In this document: in pieces, positions 9,286-17,032 of the stretch
Layout of the letters: the number at the start of each line of letters is the position of its first letter
How positions within the stretch are numbered: the stretch's first letter is position 1
From: Sphingorhabdus sp.
Lineage (GTDB): Bacteria > Pseudomonadota > Alphaproteobacteria > Sphingomonadales > Sphingomonadaceae
Length of the DNA stretch: 50,558 nucleotides
Direction of reading: 5' to 3'
NCBI RefSeq assembly: GCF_029865925.1
Contig: NZ_JARXAI010000078.1
Coordinates: 1 to 50,558, forward strand
The notes under the pieces: model-generated
Told to the model about the DNA's origin: nothing
Seen by the model: only the letters and a program-made list of their open reading frames with translations
The model's database searches: none
Program-made: the position numbers and the translations under genes

Positions 9286-10307
9286 CCCGCCTGCACCCGC
9301 GCCAGATCTTGCGTGATACGTGCCGTGATATCCTCTTCAACGAGCCGGGCCGCGACCTCGACTGCATGCGCCACACCTTTGATATTCGCGCTGCCATGGC
9401 TTTTTACGACGACACCATTCAAACCCATGAAAACCGCGCCATTATGGTTGTTGGGGTCAAGATGATGCCGCAGCAACTCTGTCGCTGGTCGCGACACAAG
9501 GAACCCAAATTTGGACCTGATGGAGCTGGTGAATGCCCGACGCAAAAGGTCCGTTACAAAGCGCGCGGTGCCCTCAATAGATTTCAACGCGATATTGCCG
9601 GTGAAGCCATCGCACACGACAACATCACATTCACCGCGGTTGATCTTGTCAGCCTCAACAAAACCTTGGAAATCCATATGCAACCCAGTGGCATCACGCA
9701 GGTGCTGGGCCGCATCACGAAGTGATTCTGTACCCTTCATTTCCTCGGTCCCGATATTCAACAACCGGACACGCGGACGATCAAATCCAAAAATAATACG
9801 GGAATATGCGGCGCCCATGATAGCGAACTGCACAAGATTTTTGGCTTCGCACTCGGTGTTCGCGCCCAGATCGAGCATCACCACATCGGTATCTTCCAGT
9901 GTCGGCAGCAAAGCGGAAAGCGCTGGCCGGTCGATACCGGGCATGGTGCGCAGGGCAAGCTTGGCGGTTGCCATTAACGCCCCGGTATTGCCGCCGCTGA
10001 CAGCCGCGCTGGCATCGCCAGATTTCACCGCGTTAATTGCCATGCCCATTGAGCTGGTCTTTGCCTTGCGTAAGGCAGCGCTGACCTTGTCATCAGGGGT
10101 GACGACAATATCGCTGTGCAGGATTTCGGAAGCCGCGCGCAGATTGGGATGCTTGTCGAGCGCGGACTTAATCTGCGTCTCATCGCCCACCAGCAGGAAC
10201 TCAAAGCTTTCGTGCCGGTGACGTGCCAAGGCCGCGCCTGCGATCATCACAGGAACACCTTCATCGCCGCCCATCGCGTCAATGGCGATACGCGGTTTCA
10301 TTGACAC
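9282..10307 (-). CDS. plsX: Phosphate acyltransferase PlsX
   Basis: The product has 341 residues. It converts acyl-ACP to acyl-phosphate, the donor for PlsY in phosphatidic acid synthesis. The family signature [16 protein letters not shown] is at the N-terminus and [10 protein letters not shown] near residue 105; [10 protein letters not shown] is a third conserved block. It sits at the inner face of the membrane as a peripheral enzyme. It is the classical partner of rpmF upstream (22 bases away) and of fabH downstream (ATGA overlap). Confidence 0.95.
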   Translation of the reverse strand: MSMKPRIAIDAMGGDEGVPVMIAGAALARHRHESFEFLLVGDETQIKSALDKHPNLRAASEILHSDIVVTPDDKVSAALRKAKTSSMGMAINAVKSGDASAAVSGGNTGALMATAKLALRTMPGIDRPALSALLPTLEDTDVVMLDLGANTECEAKNLVQFAIMGAAYSRIIFGFDRPRVRLLNIGTEEMKGTESLRDAAQHLRDATGLHMDFQGFVEADKINRGECDVVVCDGFTGNIALKSIEGTARFVTDLLRRAFTSSIRSKFGFLVSRPATELLRHHLDPNNHNGAVFMGLNGVVVKSHGSANIKGVAHAVEVAARLVEEDITARITQDLARVQAG

Positions 10308-10329
10308 CAGCTATTCTCCTGTAAAAGGA

Positions 10330-10506
10330 TTAGGCGACTGCCACCACTTCGCGGCCATTATAATGACCACAAGCATCGCACAAATGGTGCGGACGCTTCA
10401 GTTCACCACAATTGGCGCATTCTTGATACGCAGCAACTTTGAGCGAATCATGGCTGCGGCGCATGCCGCGCTTCGAAGGAGATGTTTTTCTTTTGGGGAC
10501 AGCCAT
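10330..10506 (-). CDS. rpmF: 50S ribosomal protein L32
   Basis: This short gene of 58 codons encodes the L32 protein: [20 protein letters not shown] start, and two CxxC pairs (Cys30/33 and Cys43/46) that form the zinc ribbon. It begins with ATG at 10506 and ends with TAA. It is the first gene of the minus-strand operon rpmF-plsX-fabH-ihfA-merR, the arrangement shared by many Proteobacteria. The stretch from 10507 to the divergent MAPEG gene at 10705 must hold its promoter, but I cannot point to a convincing -35/-10 pair. Confidence 0.96.
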   Translation of the reverse strand: MAVPKRKTSPSKRGMRRSHDSLKVAAYQECANCGELKRPHHLCDACGHYNGREVVAVA

Positions 10507-10704
10507 TTCGGCACCTGTTCCATTTCAAAGTCAATAAGTTCTATGCCATGCTAGGCGAAAGAGATGGTCGTGGCAAGCAATCGCCAGAATCAGCCTCATT
10601 CATCCGCACATGTCTGTGTGAGCGGCGCGCTATACTTGTTTTTCGGTGCTTTGCAAGCCGAGAGATAGCAGTTAAGCACGCCAGCACAAACAGGGAGAGA
10701 ATAT

Positions 10705-11100
10705 ATGTTGAGTTTACCCGTAACCCTCACAATCGCCGCAGGAGCGGCGTTAGTGAATATCTGGCTGATGATCCGTTGCGGCCAGGCACGCACAAAAGAG
10801 AGCGTCTCGATTGGCGATGGCGGCAATGAATTTGTCATCCGCCGGATGCGGGCGCACGCAAATTTCGTCGAGAGCGCACCTTTCGTCTTAGTTCTGATTG
10901 CCGCGCTTGAGGCGACCAGCGGAACGAATAACTGGCTGTGGGGCCTTGGCATCGCTTACATCATCGGTCGTCTCGCCCATGGCTTGGGCATGGATGGCGG
11001 ATCGCTTGGCAAGGGCCGGATGGTCGGCACGCTGACAACGATGGTCAGTTTGCTTGGTCTAGCCGGCTGGGCCCTGTGGAGCGTCTACACCGCGCTTTAA
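10705..11100 (+). CDS. MAPEG family membrane protein
   Basis: The product has 131 residues with four hydrophobic segments (about 3-22, 52-70, 75-92, 108-128). The RxxRxHANFVESAPFVLVLIAALE block after the first helix is the signature of the MAPEG superfamily (membrane-associated proteins in eicosanoid and glutathione metabolism). Bacterial members are small inner-membrane proteins, sometimes with glutathione transferase activity; the substrate is unknown here. A GGGAGAG ribosome binding site lies just before the ATG. It converges with the metallo-hydrolase gene, the stop codons being one base apart. Confidence 0.85.
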   Translation: MLSLPVTLTIAAGAALVNIWLMIRCGQARTKESVSIGDGGNEFVIRRMRAHANFVESAPFVLVLIAALEATSGTNNWLWGLGIAYIIGRLAHGLGMDGGSLGKGRMVGTLTTMVSLLGLAGWALWSVYTAL

Positions 11101-11101
11101 A

Positions 11102-11788
11102 TCAACGGGCAGCCAGCACATCGTCTGCCACAAAGGCGTTGTGCTGGCGCTCATAACCAAACTGGCTAGTGGGGCCATGACCGGGGATGAAAGTCACGTC
11201 ATCGCCCAACGGCCATAATTTCGTCGTGATGGCATTAATCAGATCGGCGTGATTGCCGCGCGGAAAATCTGTGCGGCCAATCGACCCTTGGAACAAGACA
11301 TCGCCCACAATCGCAAGGCGACTGGGTCCGTGATGGAAAATAATATGTCCGGGCGTGTGACCGGGGCAATGAATAACGTCGAGCGTCAGATTGCCGACAG
11401 TCACGGTGTCGCCGTCAACCAACCAGCGGTCGGGCTCAAAACTATGCGCTTCCATGCCATAGCGCGCGCCGTCATCGTCCAACTTCTCAATCCAGAAACG
11501 GTCGTCCTCATGCGGGCCTTCGATTTTCAAGCCCAATTCCTGGGCGAGCATTCCGGCTTGCCCGCAATGGTCGAGATGGCCGTGCGTCACCAATAATTTT
11601 TCCAGTTGAACGCCCGTCTGCGCGACGGCTGCTTTCAACTTGTCGAGATCACCGCCGGGGTCGACCAACGCGCCCTTATTGGTTTCGGTACACCAAAAAA
11701 GCGTGCAGTTTTGCTGCAGCGGCGTGACGGGGATGATTGCGGCCTTAAGCGGCGGCGTTTTGGCGGGCGTGGATGTGACATGCGACAT
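11102..11788 (-). CDS. MBL-fold metallo-hydrolase, glyoxalase II-like
   Basis: The product has 228 residues. The metal-binding motif THGHLDH (His69, His71, Asp73, His74) is followed by the remaining ligands in CPGHTPGHIIF, VGDVLFQGSIGRTD and FIPGHGPTS, as in glyoxalase II and related small MBL-fold thioesterases. It probably hydrolyses a thioester such as a glutathione conjugate, but related proteins act on other esters, so only the fold is certain. Note that the neighbouring MAPEG protein could also act in glutathione chemistry; that link is an inference from adjacency of convergent genes. Confidence 0.87.
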   Translation of the reverse strand: MSHVTSTPAKTPPLKAAIIPVTPLQQNCTLFWCTETNKGALVDPGGDLDKLKAAVAQTGVQLEKLLVTHGHLDHCGQAGMLAQELGLKIEGPHEDDRFWIEKLDDDGARYGMEAHSFEPDRWLVDGDTVTVGNLTLDVIHCPGHTPGHIIFHHGPSRLAIVGDVLFQGSIGRTDFPRGNHADLINAITTKLWPLGDDVTFIPGHGPTSQFGYERQHNAFVADDVLAAR

Positions 11789-11828
11789 GCCCGCTTATGT
11801 GGCGGACAAGTGCAACAGAGGCAAGCCT

Positions 11829-12465
11829 TCAGAGCCGCCGCCCCGCCCATACAACCCTGCCAATGATGGTGACGGCAGCGCCATCGACATCTGGCCACCC
11901 CGGATAGGCTGGATTATCAGACAGCACTGACAGCCGCCGTTCAGGGGCTGGTAAGCCGTTTGACCATCAACACATCGTCCAGCCGGATAACGTGGATGCC
12001 ATCGCGCATCGCCCCTGCAACACGGTTGTCGACCATGATATCATCGCCGTGATTCAGCGTTGGCGACATCGAACCGCCATCCACTTGAATAAGCGAGAGC
12101 TTGGATGGGTCTAGCCCCTGCTTGCGCAGCCATTTTTCATCAAAACCAATCTCGCCGGCAAGCGTTTCATGATCAGGAATGGCCCCCGGACCGGCCGACG
12201 CGCCAACAGCAAGTTTTGGGATGAGGCGAATGCCGGTTTTGGTCGCATTGGCCGTCGGTCCGCCCAGTATATTTTCTGCGACGCCGAAATAGCGCGACAA
12301 TATGCCACGCTCCACCTCAGGCAATTTTTTTGGGGAGCCGCGTTTTATAAATTGCTGAATATATGTTGGATTTCGTCCGACAAGCTTGGACAGGCCCGCG
12401 AAATCATCGCCATTCTACGCAATCAGGCGCTCCAAAACTGTTCTGGGTTCTTCCTCCATGGTCAT
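11829..12465 (-). pseudogene. LexA-like S24 repressor, disrupted by an amber codon and a +1 frameshift
   Basis: Read as one unit, this encodes an N-terminal helix-turn-helix (DDFAGLSKLVGRNPTYIQQF) and a C-terminal S24 peptidase domain with catalytic Ser in GGSMSPTL and Lys in LMVKRL, like autocleaving repressors found in sphingomonads. Two lesions break it. From the ATG at 12465 (or 12459) the frame hits TAG at 12415-12417 within the DNA-binding domain. Near the end, the frame stops at 11941-11943, but removing one base from the four-G run at 11944-11947 (plus strand) restores a typical tail, SPERRLSVLSDNPAYPGWP...RVVWAGRRL, ending at 11829. An internal TTG at 12324 could still start a 127-residue fragment lacking the HTH. 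A pseudogene is the simplest reading; sequencing error would need two independent mistakes. Confidence 0.8.
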
Positions 12466-12480
12466 CCCTCTGGTTTAATT

Positions 12481-12535
12481 GGAAATTTCCTAGACATGTA
12501 GGATTTATCCTATCAACTTTGTTCTATCTTTGTTC
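12481..12535. promoter_or_regulatory. Divergent operator region: SOS-type box and two palindromes
   Basis: Between the broken S24 gene and the small gene at 12583 lie three symmetric or repeated elements: a perfect palindrome GGAAATTTCC (12481-12490), the inverted repeat TAGGAT-TT-ATCCTA (12499-12512), and the direct repeat GTTC-N7-GTTC (12521-12535). The last is exactly the published LexA-binding consensus of Alphaproteobacteria. The inverted repeat is a plausible operator for the S24 repressor itself. Spacing to the downstream ATG is 47 bases. No reliable -35/-10 pair could be identified, so the arrangement of promoters is unknown. Confidence 0.5.
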
Positions 12536-12582
12536 TTACTGATTCGGGCAAGCCCATCCGAGTCAATAACGCAGGAGGCAGC

Positions 12583-12780
12583 ATGCATATCACACGCCAG
12601 ATTGAACGGTTTTTAAAGGATCAGGAGTTGCCACCCACAAAATTCGGGCGCTTGGCGGCAGGTGACCCGCGGCTTGTGCTGGACATCAGGATGGGGCGTG
12701 AAATTCGGCCAGAAATGGAATCGAGATTGCGGCAGTTCATGTCCAATTATGGCAACCAAACCGATCGGCACCCAACATGA
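12583..12780 (+). CDS. Small sphingomonad-type DNA-binding-like protein of unknown function
   Basis: The product has 65 residues: MHITRQIERFLKD then a basic central part (FGRLAAGDPRLVLDIRMGREIRP) resembling the short helix-turn-helix proteins found beside S24 repressors in sphingomonads. A strong AGGAGG ribosome binding site lies just before the ATG. It overlaps the next gene by four bases, so the two form an operon. The function is not known; from size and charge a role in DNA binding or regulation is a guess. An SOS-type box lies 47 bases upstream, and the disrupted S24 gene is divergent. Confidence 0.72.
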   Translation: MHITRQIERFLKDQELPPTKFGRLAAGDPRLVLDIRMGREIRPEMESRLRQFMSNYGNQTDRHPT

Positions 12781-13082
12781 TTGGGCGCGCAGGTTCAGGT
12801 GCCTTACTGCGCGCATTGCGGACGCTCGTTCCCGCTGCCGACATCAGCGTCATTCATGAACGCCCGTGGCACAGCCTTACCTTCTCAGGGGCGCAAATAT
12901 GCCTGTCGATGCAGATTGCCCATCCAACAACGCAGGATTTTGCAAGTAAGCTCTCGGCCATATTGTCAGAACATGAATTTCATGTGCCCGGTCACATCGT
13001 CGCCGACATAGCCGTAACACACGCAGTCGTTGCCGATGGGGCGCACTGCTTGATAAACGATGCACTGCTGCTGGATGACTAA
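12777..13082 (+). CDS. Hypothetical protein, second gene of the divergent cassette
   Basis: The product has 101 residues. I do not recognise a named family, though similar small proteins of this shape occur in sphingomonads. It has no signal peptide or membrane helix; the sequence alternates strand-like and helix-like stretches (for example RPWHSLTFSGAQICLSMQI and FHVPGHIVADIAVTHAVV), suggesting a small alpha/beta fold. Its ATG overlaps the preceding stop by four bases, which strongly supports that it is translated. It is likely coexpressed with the 65-residue gene under the control region at 12481-12535. Confidence 0.65.
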   Translation: MIGRAGSGALLRALRTLVPAADISVIHERPWHSLTFSGAQICLSMQIAHPTTQDFASKLSAILSEHEFHVPGHIVADIAVTHAVVADGAHCLINDALLLDD

Positions 13083-13175
13083 AGCATGTTGATAGTCATG
13101 CGGTGCAAACACCCATAACACCCGCTACGCACCGCAGAACTTGTGCACTGTCGTCATCGACCGTAAACAAGGGGC

Positions 13176-14348
13176 ATGACTGCACAACACGCATCCGCCC
13201 TACCGCGCATTGAAACCGAATCCATTGGCCCGCGCCTCCAAGCTTATTGGGAGGCGCTGACGCATTGGGTGCACAGCAACTCTGTCGAACTTGGCATTGC
13301 CATCACTGCGGCCGTCATCGTCTTTCTTACGCTCAGCTGGCTGAAACGGATCGCGTCGAAAATCGCGCGGGAAAGCGAGCACCGGGCGCATTTGAAATCC
13401 ATCATCGCGCGGACCCTTGCGCGTACCAGCAAATTTTTCCGTGTCATGGTGTCGATTGAGTTGGTGAACCAGATCGCCAGCGCGCCAGCCGCGCTAACCC
13501 ATTTTATCGATATATTGTTTACCATCGCCATCGTCGTGCAAGTCGCGATCTGGCTGCGTGAAATCATCTTAGGGTTGATCGAGCGGCGCGCTGGCGAAGG
13601 CTTGCATGAAAATGACACGCTACAAAGCGCGATGGTCTTGATCCGCTTGCTTGTCAGCTTTGTCTTGTTTGCTGTCGCGGCCATCGTGGTGCTCGACAAT
13701 TTGGGAGTCAATGTCACTGGCCTCGTTGCCGGGCTTGGCGTTGGCGGCATTGCCATTGGTCTTGCGGCTCAGGGCATATTCTCCGACCTGTTCGCCGCAA
13801 TCTCGATCATTTTCGACAAGCCATTCCGGCGCGGTGATACCGTGTCGTATGACAACACAACTGCGCGTGTTGAAGTCATCGGCATGAAAAGCACAAGGCT
13901 GCGTGCGCTCACGGGTGAAGAGAAGATTATCTCGAACAGCAAATTGCTGGAAAAGGAAATTACCAATAACACGCTGACTTTATACCGGCGCGTGACGTTT
14001 GTTCTGACGCTTGTATATCAAACGCCCCCTGCCCTGGCGCGACGCGTGCCAGAGATTTTGCGCGCGGCAGTTGAAGCAAACGGCGCGCAATTCATCCGCG
14101 CAGGGTTCAACAATTTTGCCGCAAGTTCGCTCGATTTCCATCTGGTGTTCGATATTGAGAGCGATGATGTCGAACAGATGTTTCAGGCCCGCCATGATGT
14201 CGGCATCGCGATCATCGAGAGCTTTGCCCGCGAGGGGATATCCTTTGCCTATCCCACCCAGACGACGTTTACAGCGGCGCCCGGCGGCGAGATGGTGATG
14301 CCATATGCCGCGCCATCAGGGCCGACAACAGCGGCTTCCAAAAGCTGA
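13176..14348 (+). CDS. MscS family mechanosensitive channel
   Basis: The product has 390 residues. Several N-terminal hydrophobic helices (about 36-55, 95-130, 155-175) precede the pore-lining helix GLVAGLGVGGIAIGLAAQGIFSD and the conserved ISIIFDKPFRRGD that leads into the cytoplasmic beta domain. This is the core of small-conductance mechanosensitive channels, which release solutes on osmotic downshock. The C-terminal portion (about 270-390) matches the usual vestibule region. An ATG at 13176 after a GGGG stretch is accepted; the gene is followed by 116 bases before the maoC operon. Confidence 0.88.
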   Translation: MTAQHASALPRIETESIGPRLQAYWEALTHWVHSNSVELGIAITAAVIVFLTLSWLKRIASKIARESEHRAHLKSIIARTLARTSKFFRVMVSIELVNQIASAPAALTHFIDILFTIAIVVQVAIWLREIILGLIERRAGEGLHENDTLQSAMVLIRLLVSFVLFAVAAIVVLDNLGVNVTGLVAGLGVGGIAIGLAAQGIFSDLFAAISIIFDKPFRRGDTVSYDNTTARVEVIGMKSTRLRALTGEEKIISNSKLLEKEITNNTLTLYRRVTFVLTLVYQTPPALARRVPEILRAAVEANGAQFIRAGFNNFAASSLDFHLVFDIESDDVEQMFQARHDVGIAIIESFAREGISFAYPTQTTFTAAPGGEMVMPYAAPSGPTTAASKS

Positions 14349-14380
14349 TTCGCAGCTTATGGGATGAAGGGCCGCCAGAA

Positions 14381-14393
14381 TGCCGTAACGGCA
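14381..14393. promoter_or_regulatory. Palindromic operator candidate upstream of the maoC-thiolase operon
   Basis: The 13-base near-perfect palindrome TGCCGT-A-ACGGCA sits 72 bases before the maoC ATG and 33 bases after the mscS stop. Arms of six with one central base are the usual size for TetR/FadR-like or LacI-like operators. No repressor gene is adjacent, so the assignment is purely on symmetry and position. Confidence 0.35.
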
Positions 14394-14464
14394 AACAGGC
14401 AGGGCTTGTATTGCGCGTTTGAAACCGCCACGATGTTATCAAATAAAGATGCAGGAGAGACTAT

Positions 14465-14923
14465 ATGACCGCAATTACACCCGCCGAATTCGCGACGAAA
14501 GTTGGCGAGAATATTGGCGTATCCGAGTGGATTTTGGTTGATCAGGACATGATCAACAAGTTCGCTGATGCCACCGGCGATCATCAGTTCATTCACATCA
14601 ACGAAGAAATGGCCAAGCAAACACCATTTGGCGGCACGATCGCCCACGGTTTTCTGACCTTGTCGCTTTTCCCCGTGATGAGCGCCAAGTCCGATTGCCC
14701 CAAGGTTGCAGGCGTGAAAATGGGCGTCAATTATGGCGGCAACAAAACACGTTTTCTCGCCCCTGTCCGTTCGGGCAAACGCGTGCGCGGCCATTTCAAG
14801 CTGCTTGAGCTTGTTGAAAAGCGCCCTGGCCAATGGCAACAAACGCTTGAATTCACCGTTGAGATTGAGGGCGAGGAAAAGCCAGCACTTCAGGCTGAAT
14901 GGATCAGCCAGTTTTTCGTATAA
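14465..14923 (+). CDS. MaoC family (R)-specific hydratase/dehydratase
   Basis: The product has 152 residues. It carries the hotdog-fold hydratase signature with Asp39 and His44 (ATGDHQFIHINEE) and the following PFGGTIAHGFLTLS. Such enzymes hydrate trans-2-enoyl-CoA to (R)-3-hydroxyacyl-CoA or dehydrate the product; in some bacteria they link beta-oxidation to polyhydroxyalkanoate synthesis (PhaJ). The ribosome binding site GGAGAG precedes the ATG. It is the first gene of a four-gene operon with thiolase, an ABM monooxygenase and a PNPOx-like protein. Confidence 0.88.
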   Translation: MTAITPAEFATKVGENIGVSEWILVDQDMINKFADATGDHQFIHINEEMAKQTPFGGTIAHGFLTLSLFPVMSAKSDCPKVAGVKMGVNYGGNKTRFLAPVRSGKRVRGHFKLLELVEKRPGQWQQTLEFTVEIEGEEKPALQAEWISQFFV

Positions 14924-14947
14924 TTTTTACTTCAAGGAACTACTCCC

Positions 14948-16126
14948 ATGCGTGACGCAGTAATCGTATCCACCGCCCGTACCGCCATCGGCAAAGCCTA
15001 TCGCGGCGGGTTTAACGCAACGCTCGGGCCAACGCTCGGCAGCTATTCGCTAAAGGCTGCTGTTGAGCGCGCCGGCATCGAAGGCGGCGAAATCGACGAC
15101 GTGCTGTGGGGCTCCGCGCTTCAGCAGGGCACGCAAGGCGGTAACCTTGCACGCCAAGTTGCGCTGCGCGCTGGTTTGCCCGTTTCTGTATCTGGCATGA
15201 CGATGGACCGCCAATGTTCGTCGGGTCTGATGTCGATTGCTACGGCTGCAAAGCACATCATCGTCGACAATGTCGATGTCATGGCCGCTGGCGGACAAGA
15301 ATCGATTTCGTTGGTGCAAACCAAGGAAATGCGCGTTCAGCCTGACCGCGAATTGGTAGAAATGCACAATTCGATTTACATGCCGATGCTGCAGACTGCC
15401 GAAGTCGTAGCGAAGCGTTACAATATCGGCCGCGACGCCATGGACGAATATGCCCTGCAATCGCAGCAACGCACTGCCGCGGCGCAAGCTGCTGGCTATT
15501 TTGATGCGGAAATCGTTCCTGTAACCACGATGATGAACGTCGTGAACAAGGAAACGGGCGAAGTCAGCCAGAAGGAAGTGACGATCGCAAAGGACGAAGG
15601 CAATCGTGCGGATACCCAACTTTCGGGTCTGCAATCGCTTCAGCCTGTGCTTGGCCCGGACATGACCATCACTGCCGGCAACGCAAGCCAGCTGTCCGAC
15701 GGTTCGTCTGCATCCATCTTGATGGAAGCCAAGCTGGCCGAGAAAAAGGGGCTGACCCCACTTGGCCGTTATGTCGGCATGGCAGTTGCAGGCACTGAGC
15801 CCGATGAAATGGGCATTGGTCCCGTGTTCGCCATTCCCAAATTGCTGCAGCGTTTTGGCCTGAAGATGGACGATATCGGCATCTGGGAACTGAACGAAGC
15901 GTTCGCGGTGCAAGTCCTTTACTGCCGCGACAAATTGGGCATTCCAAACGAGCTTTTGAACGTCAACGGCGGATCGATTTCGGTTGGACATCCTTATGGC
16001 ATGACTGGCGCACGTTGCACCGGTCACGCTTTGATCGAAGGCAAGCGCCGCGGTGCGAAATATGGTGTTGTCACCATGTGCGTTGGCGGTGGCATGGGTG
16101 CAGCCGGCCTGTTCGAAATCTTTTAA
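14948..16126 (+). CDS. Acetyl-CoA C-acyltransferase (thiolase)
   Basis: The product has 392 residues. Catalytic Cys90 (MDRQCSSG), His348 ([11 protein letters not shown]) and Cys378 (TMCVGGGMG) are all present, at positions that coincide with the Zoogloea biosynthetic thiolase. It either splits 3-ketoacyl-CoA (FadA/AtoB type) or condenses two acetyl-CoA (PhaA type). The C-terminal EIF end and length fit the family. It follows maoC by 24 bases, so the pair may act on the same acyl-CoA pool. A PHA depolymerase lies about 2 kb downstream on the other strand. Confidence 0.92.
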   Translation: MRDAVIVSTARTAIGKAYRGGFNATLGPTLGSYSLKAAVERAGIEGGEIDDVLWGSALQQGTQGGNLARQVALRAGLPVSVSGMTMDRQCSSGLMSIATAAKHIIVDNVDVMAAGGQESISLVQTKEMRVQPDRELVEMHNSIYMPMLQTAEVVAKRYNIGRDAMDEYALQSQQRTAAAQAAGYFDAEIVPVTTMMNVVNKETGEVSQKEVTIAKDEGNRADTQLSGLQSLQPVLGPDMTITAGNASQLSDGSSASILMEAKLAEKKGLTPLGRYVGMAVAGTEPDEMGIGPVFAIPKLLQRFGLKMDDIGIWELNEAFAVQVLYCRDKLGIPNELLNVNGGSISVGHPYGMTGARCTGHALIEGKRRGAKYGVVTMCVGGGMGAAGLFEIF

Positions 16127-16147
16127 TTATATTTAAGGAGCAGCCGC

Positions 16148-16441
16148 ATGGCAGCTATTGGCGTTATCGCGACCCTTACCATCGCAGAAGGCAAGAACGA
16201 AGATTTCGAGGCTGTTTTTGCCGAACTCGCTGCGGCCGTTCGGGCCAATGCACCGGGGAATGTATTTTATACGCTCACCCGGTCACGGTCCAACTCGCAG
16301 GTTTACAAAGTGCTTGAGCAATATGTCGATCAAGACGCGCTCACTGCGCATGGTGCCAGCGACTATTCCAAAGCAGCAGGACCAAAGCTTGGTCCCTGCC
16401 TCGCGGGCGCACCCGACATTGAGTATCTCGACGCGGTTTAA
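16148..16441 (+). CDS. Antibiotic biosynthesis monooxygenase (ABM) domain protein
   Basis: The product has 97 residues in a ferredoxin-like dimeric alpha/beta barrel pattern: IGVIATLTIAEGKNEDFE, then NVFYTLTRSRSNSQVYKVLEQYVDQDALTAHGAS. ABM/YgiN-like proteins are cofactor-free quinol oxygenases or handle reactive carbonyl or quinone compounds. The substrate is not identifiable. AAGGAG lies ten bases before the ATG. It is the third gene of the maoC-thiolase operon (21 bases after the thiolase stop). Confidence 0.82.
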   Translation: MAAIGVIATLTIAEGKNEDFEAVFAELAAAVRANAPGNVFYTLTRSRSNSQVYKVLEQYVDQDALTAHGASDYSKAAGPKLGPCLAGAPDIEYLDAV

Positions 16442-16524
16442 CGCCATTGGGGCATTAAGTCGGCTTCAGACTGGAACACCAATCGGTATCGCTTGTTACC
16501 CTCACTTCCATAAGGAGTGACACA

Positions 16525-17028
16525 ATGGCGAACGATACCGAAATCAAAGCAAAATTCTGGAAGTCCCTAAAGTCGGACAGGACGATGTTCTTGGGGCTGG
16601 CCGAGGGCGAAGATGGCCATGCACGTCCAATGACCGCGCAATTGGATGACGATAGTTTCCAAGACGGCCAATATGAAGGCCCAATCTGGTTTTTCACGTC
16701 CCGCTCAAGTGAGCTATATCAACACATTGGTTCCGGCGGCCGCGCCATGGCGCATTTCGCGTCAAAGGGGCATGATATCTGGGCCACCGTAAACGGCAAG
16801 CTCTCCCAATCAAACGACCAGGCAACCATTGACCGTTTGTGGAACCGCTTCGTTGCCGCTTGGTATGAAGGCGGAAAAGACGACCCCGACGTTGCGCTGA
16901 TTCGGCTTGATCCCGAAAACGCCGAAATCTGGATAGATGCGTCGAGCATAGTCGCTGGCATCAAAATGCTGATGGGTATTGATCCGAAACAGGAGTCTAA
17001 AGACAAGGTCGCAAAGGTTATCTTGTAA
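16525..17028 (+). CDS. Pyridoxamine 5'-phosphate oxidase-like (general stress protein 26 type) FMN-binding protein
   Basis: The product has 167 residues. The sequence runs through the split-barrel flavin-binding fold: EDGHARPMTAQLDDD, GPIWFFTSRSSELYQHI and GRAMAHFASKGHDIWATVNGKLS, then a C-terminal DPENAEIWIDASSI. It resembles the stress-associated pyridoxamine-oxidase-like proteins rather than the vitamin B6 enzyme PdxH, which has a longer, distinct C-terminus. Function is likely a reductase or flavin-binding protein of unknown substrate. It ends four bases before the convergent dipeptide epimerase gene. Confidence 0.78.
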   Translation: MANDTEIKAKFWKSLKSDRTMFLGLAEGEDGHARPMTAQLDDDSFQDGQYEGPIWFFTSRSSELYQHIGSGGRAMAHFASKGHDIWATVNGKLSQSNDQATIDRLWNRFVAAWYEGGKDDPDVALIRLDPENAEIWIDASSIVAGIKMLMGIDPKQESKDKVAKVIL

Positions 17029-17032
17029 GATC

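Noticed and set aside
12415-12417. Amber codon read as pyrrolysine, or as a sense codon, in the S24 gene.
   Set aside because: Other genes in the window (for example the desaturase and fabH) use TAG as a normal stop, and no pyrrolysine system is visible; a broken gene is simpler.
15050-16027. A long open frame antisense to the thiolase gene (minus strand).
   Set aside because: It is a shadow of the thiolase codons; the residue pattern (many His, Cys and Arg) is artificial, and no ribosome binding site is seen.
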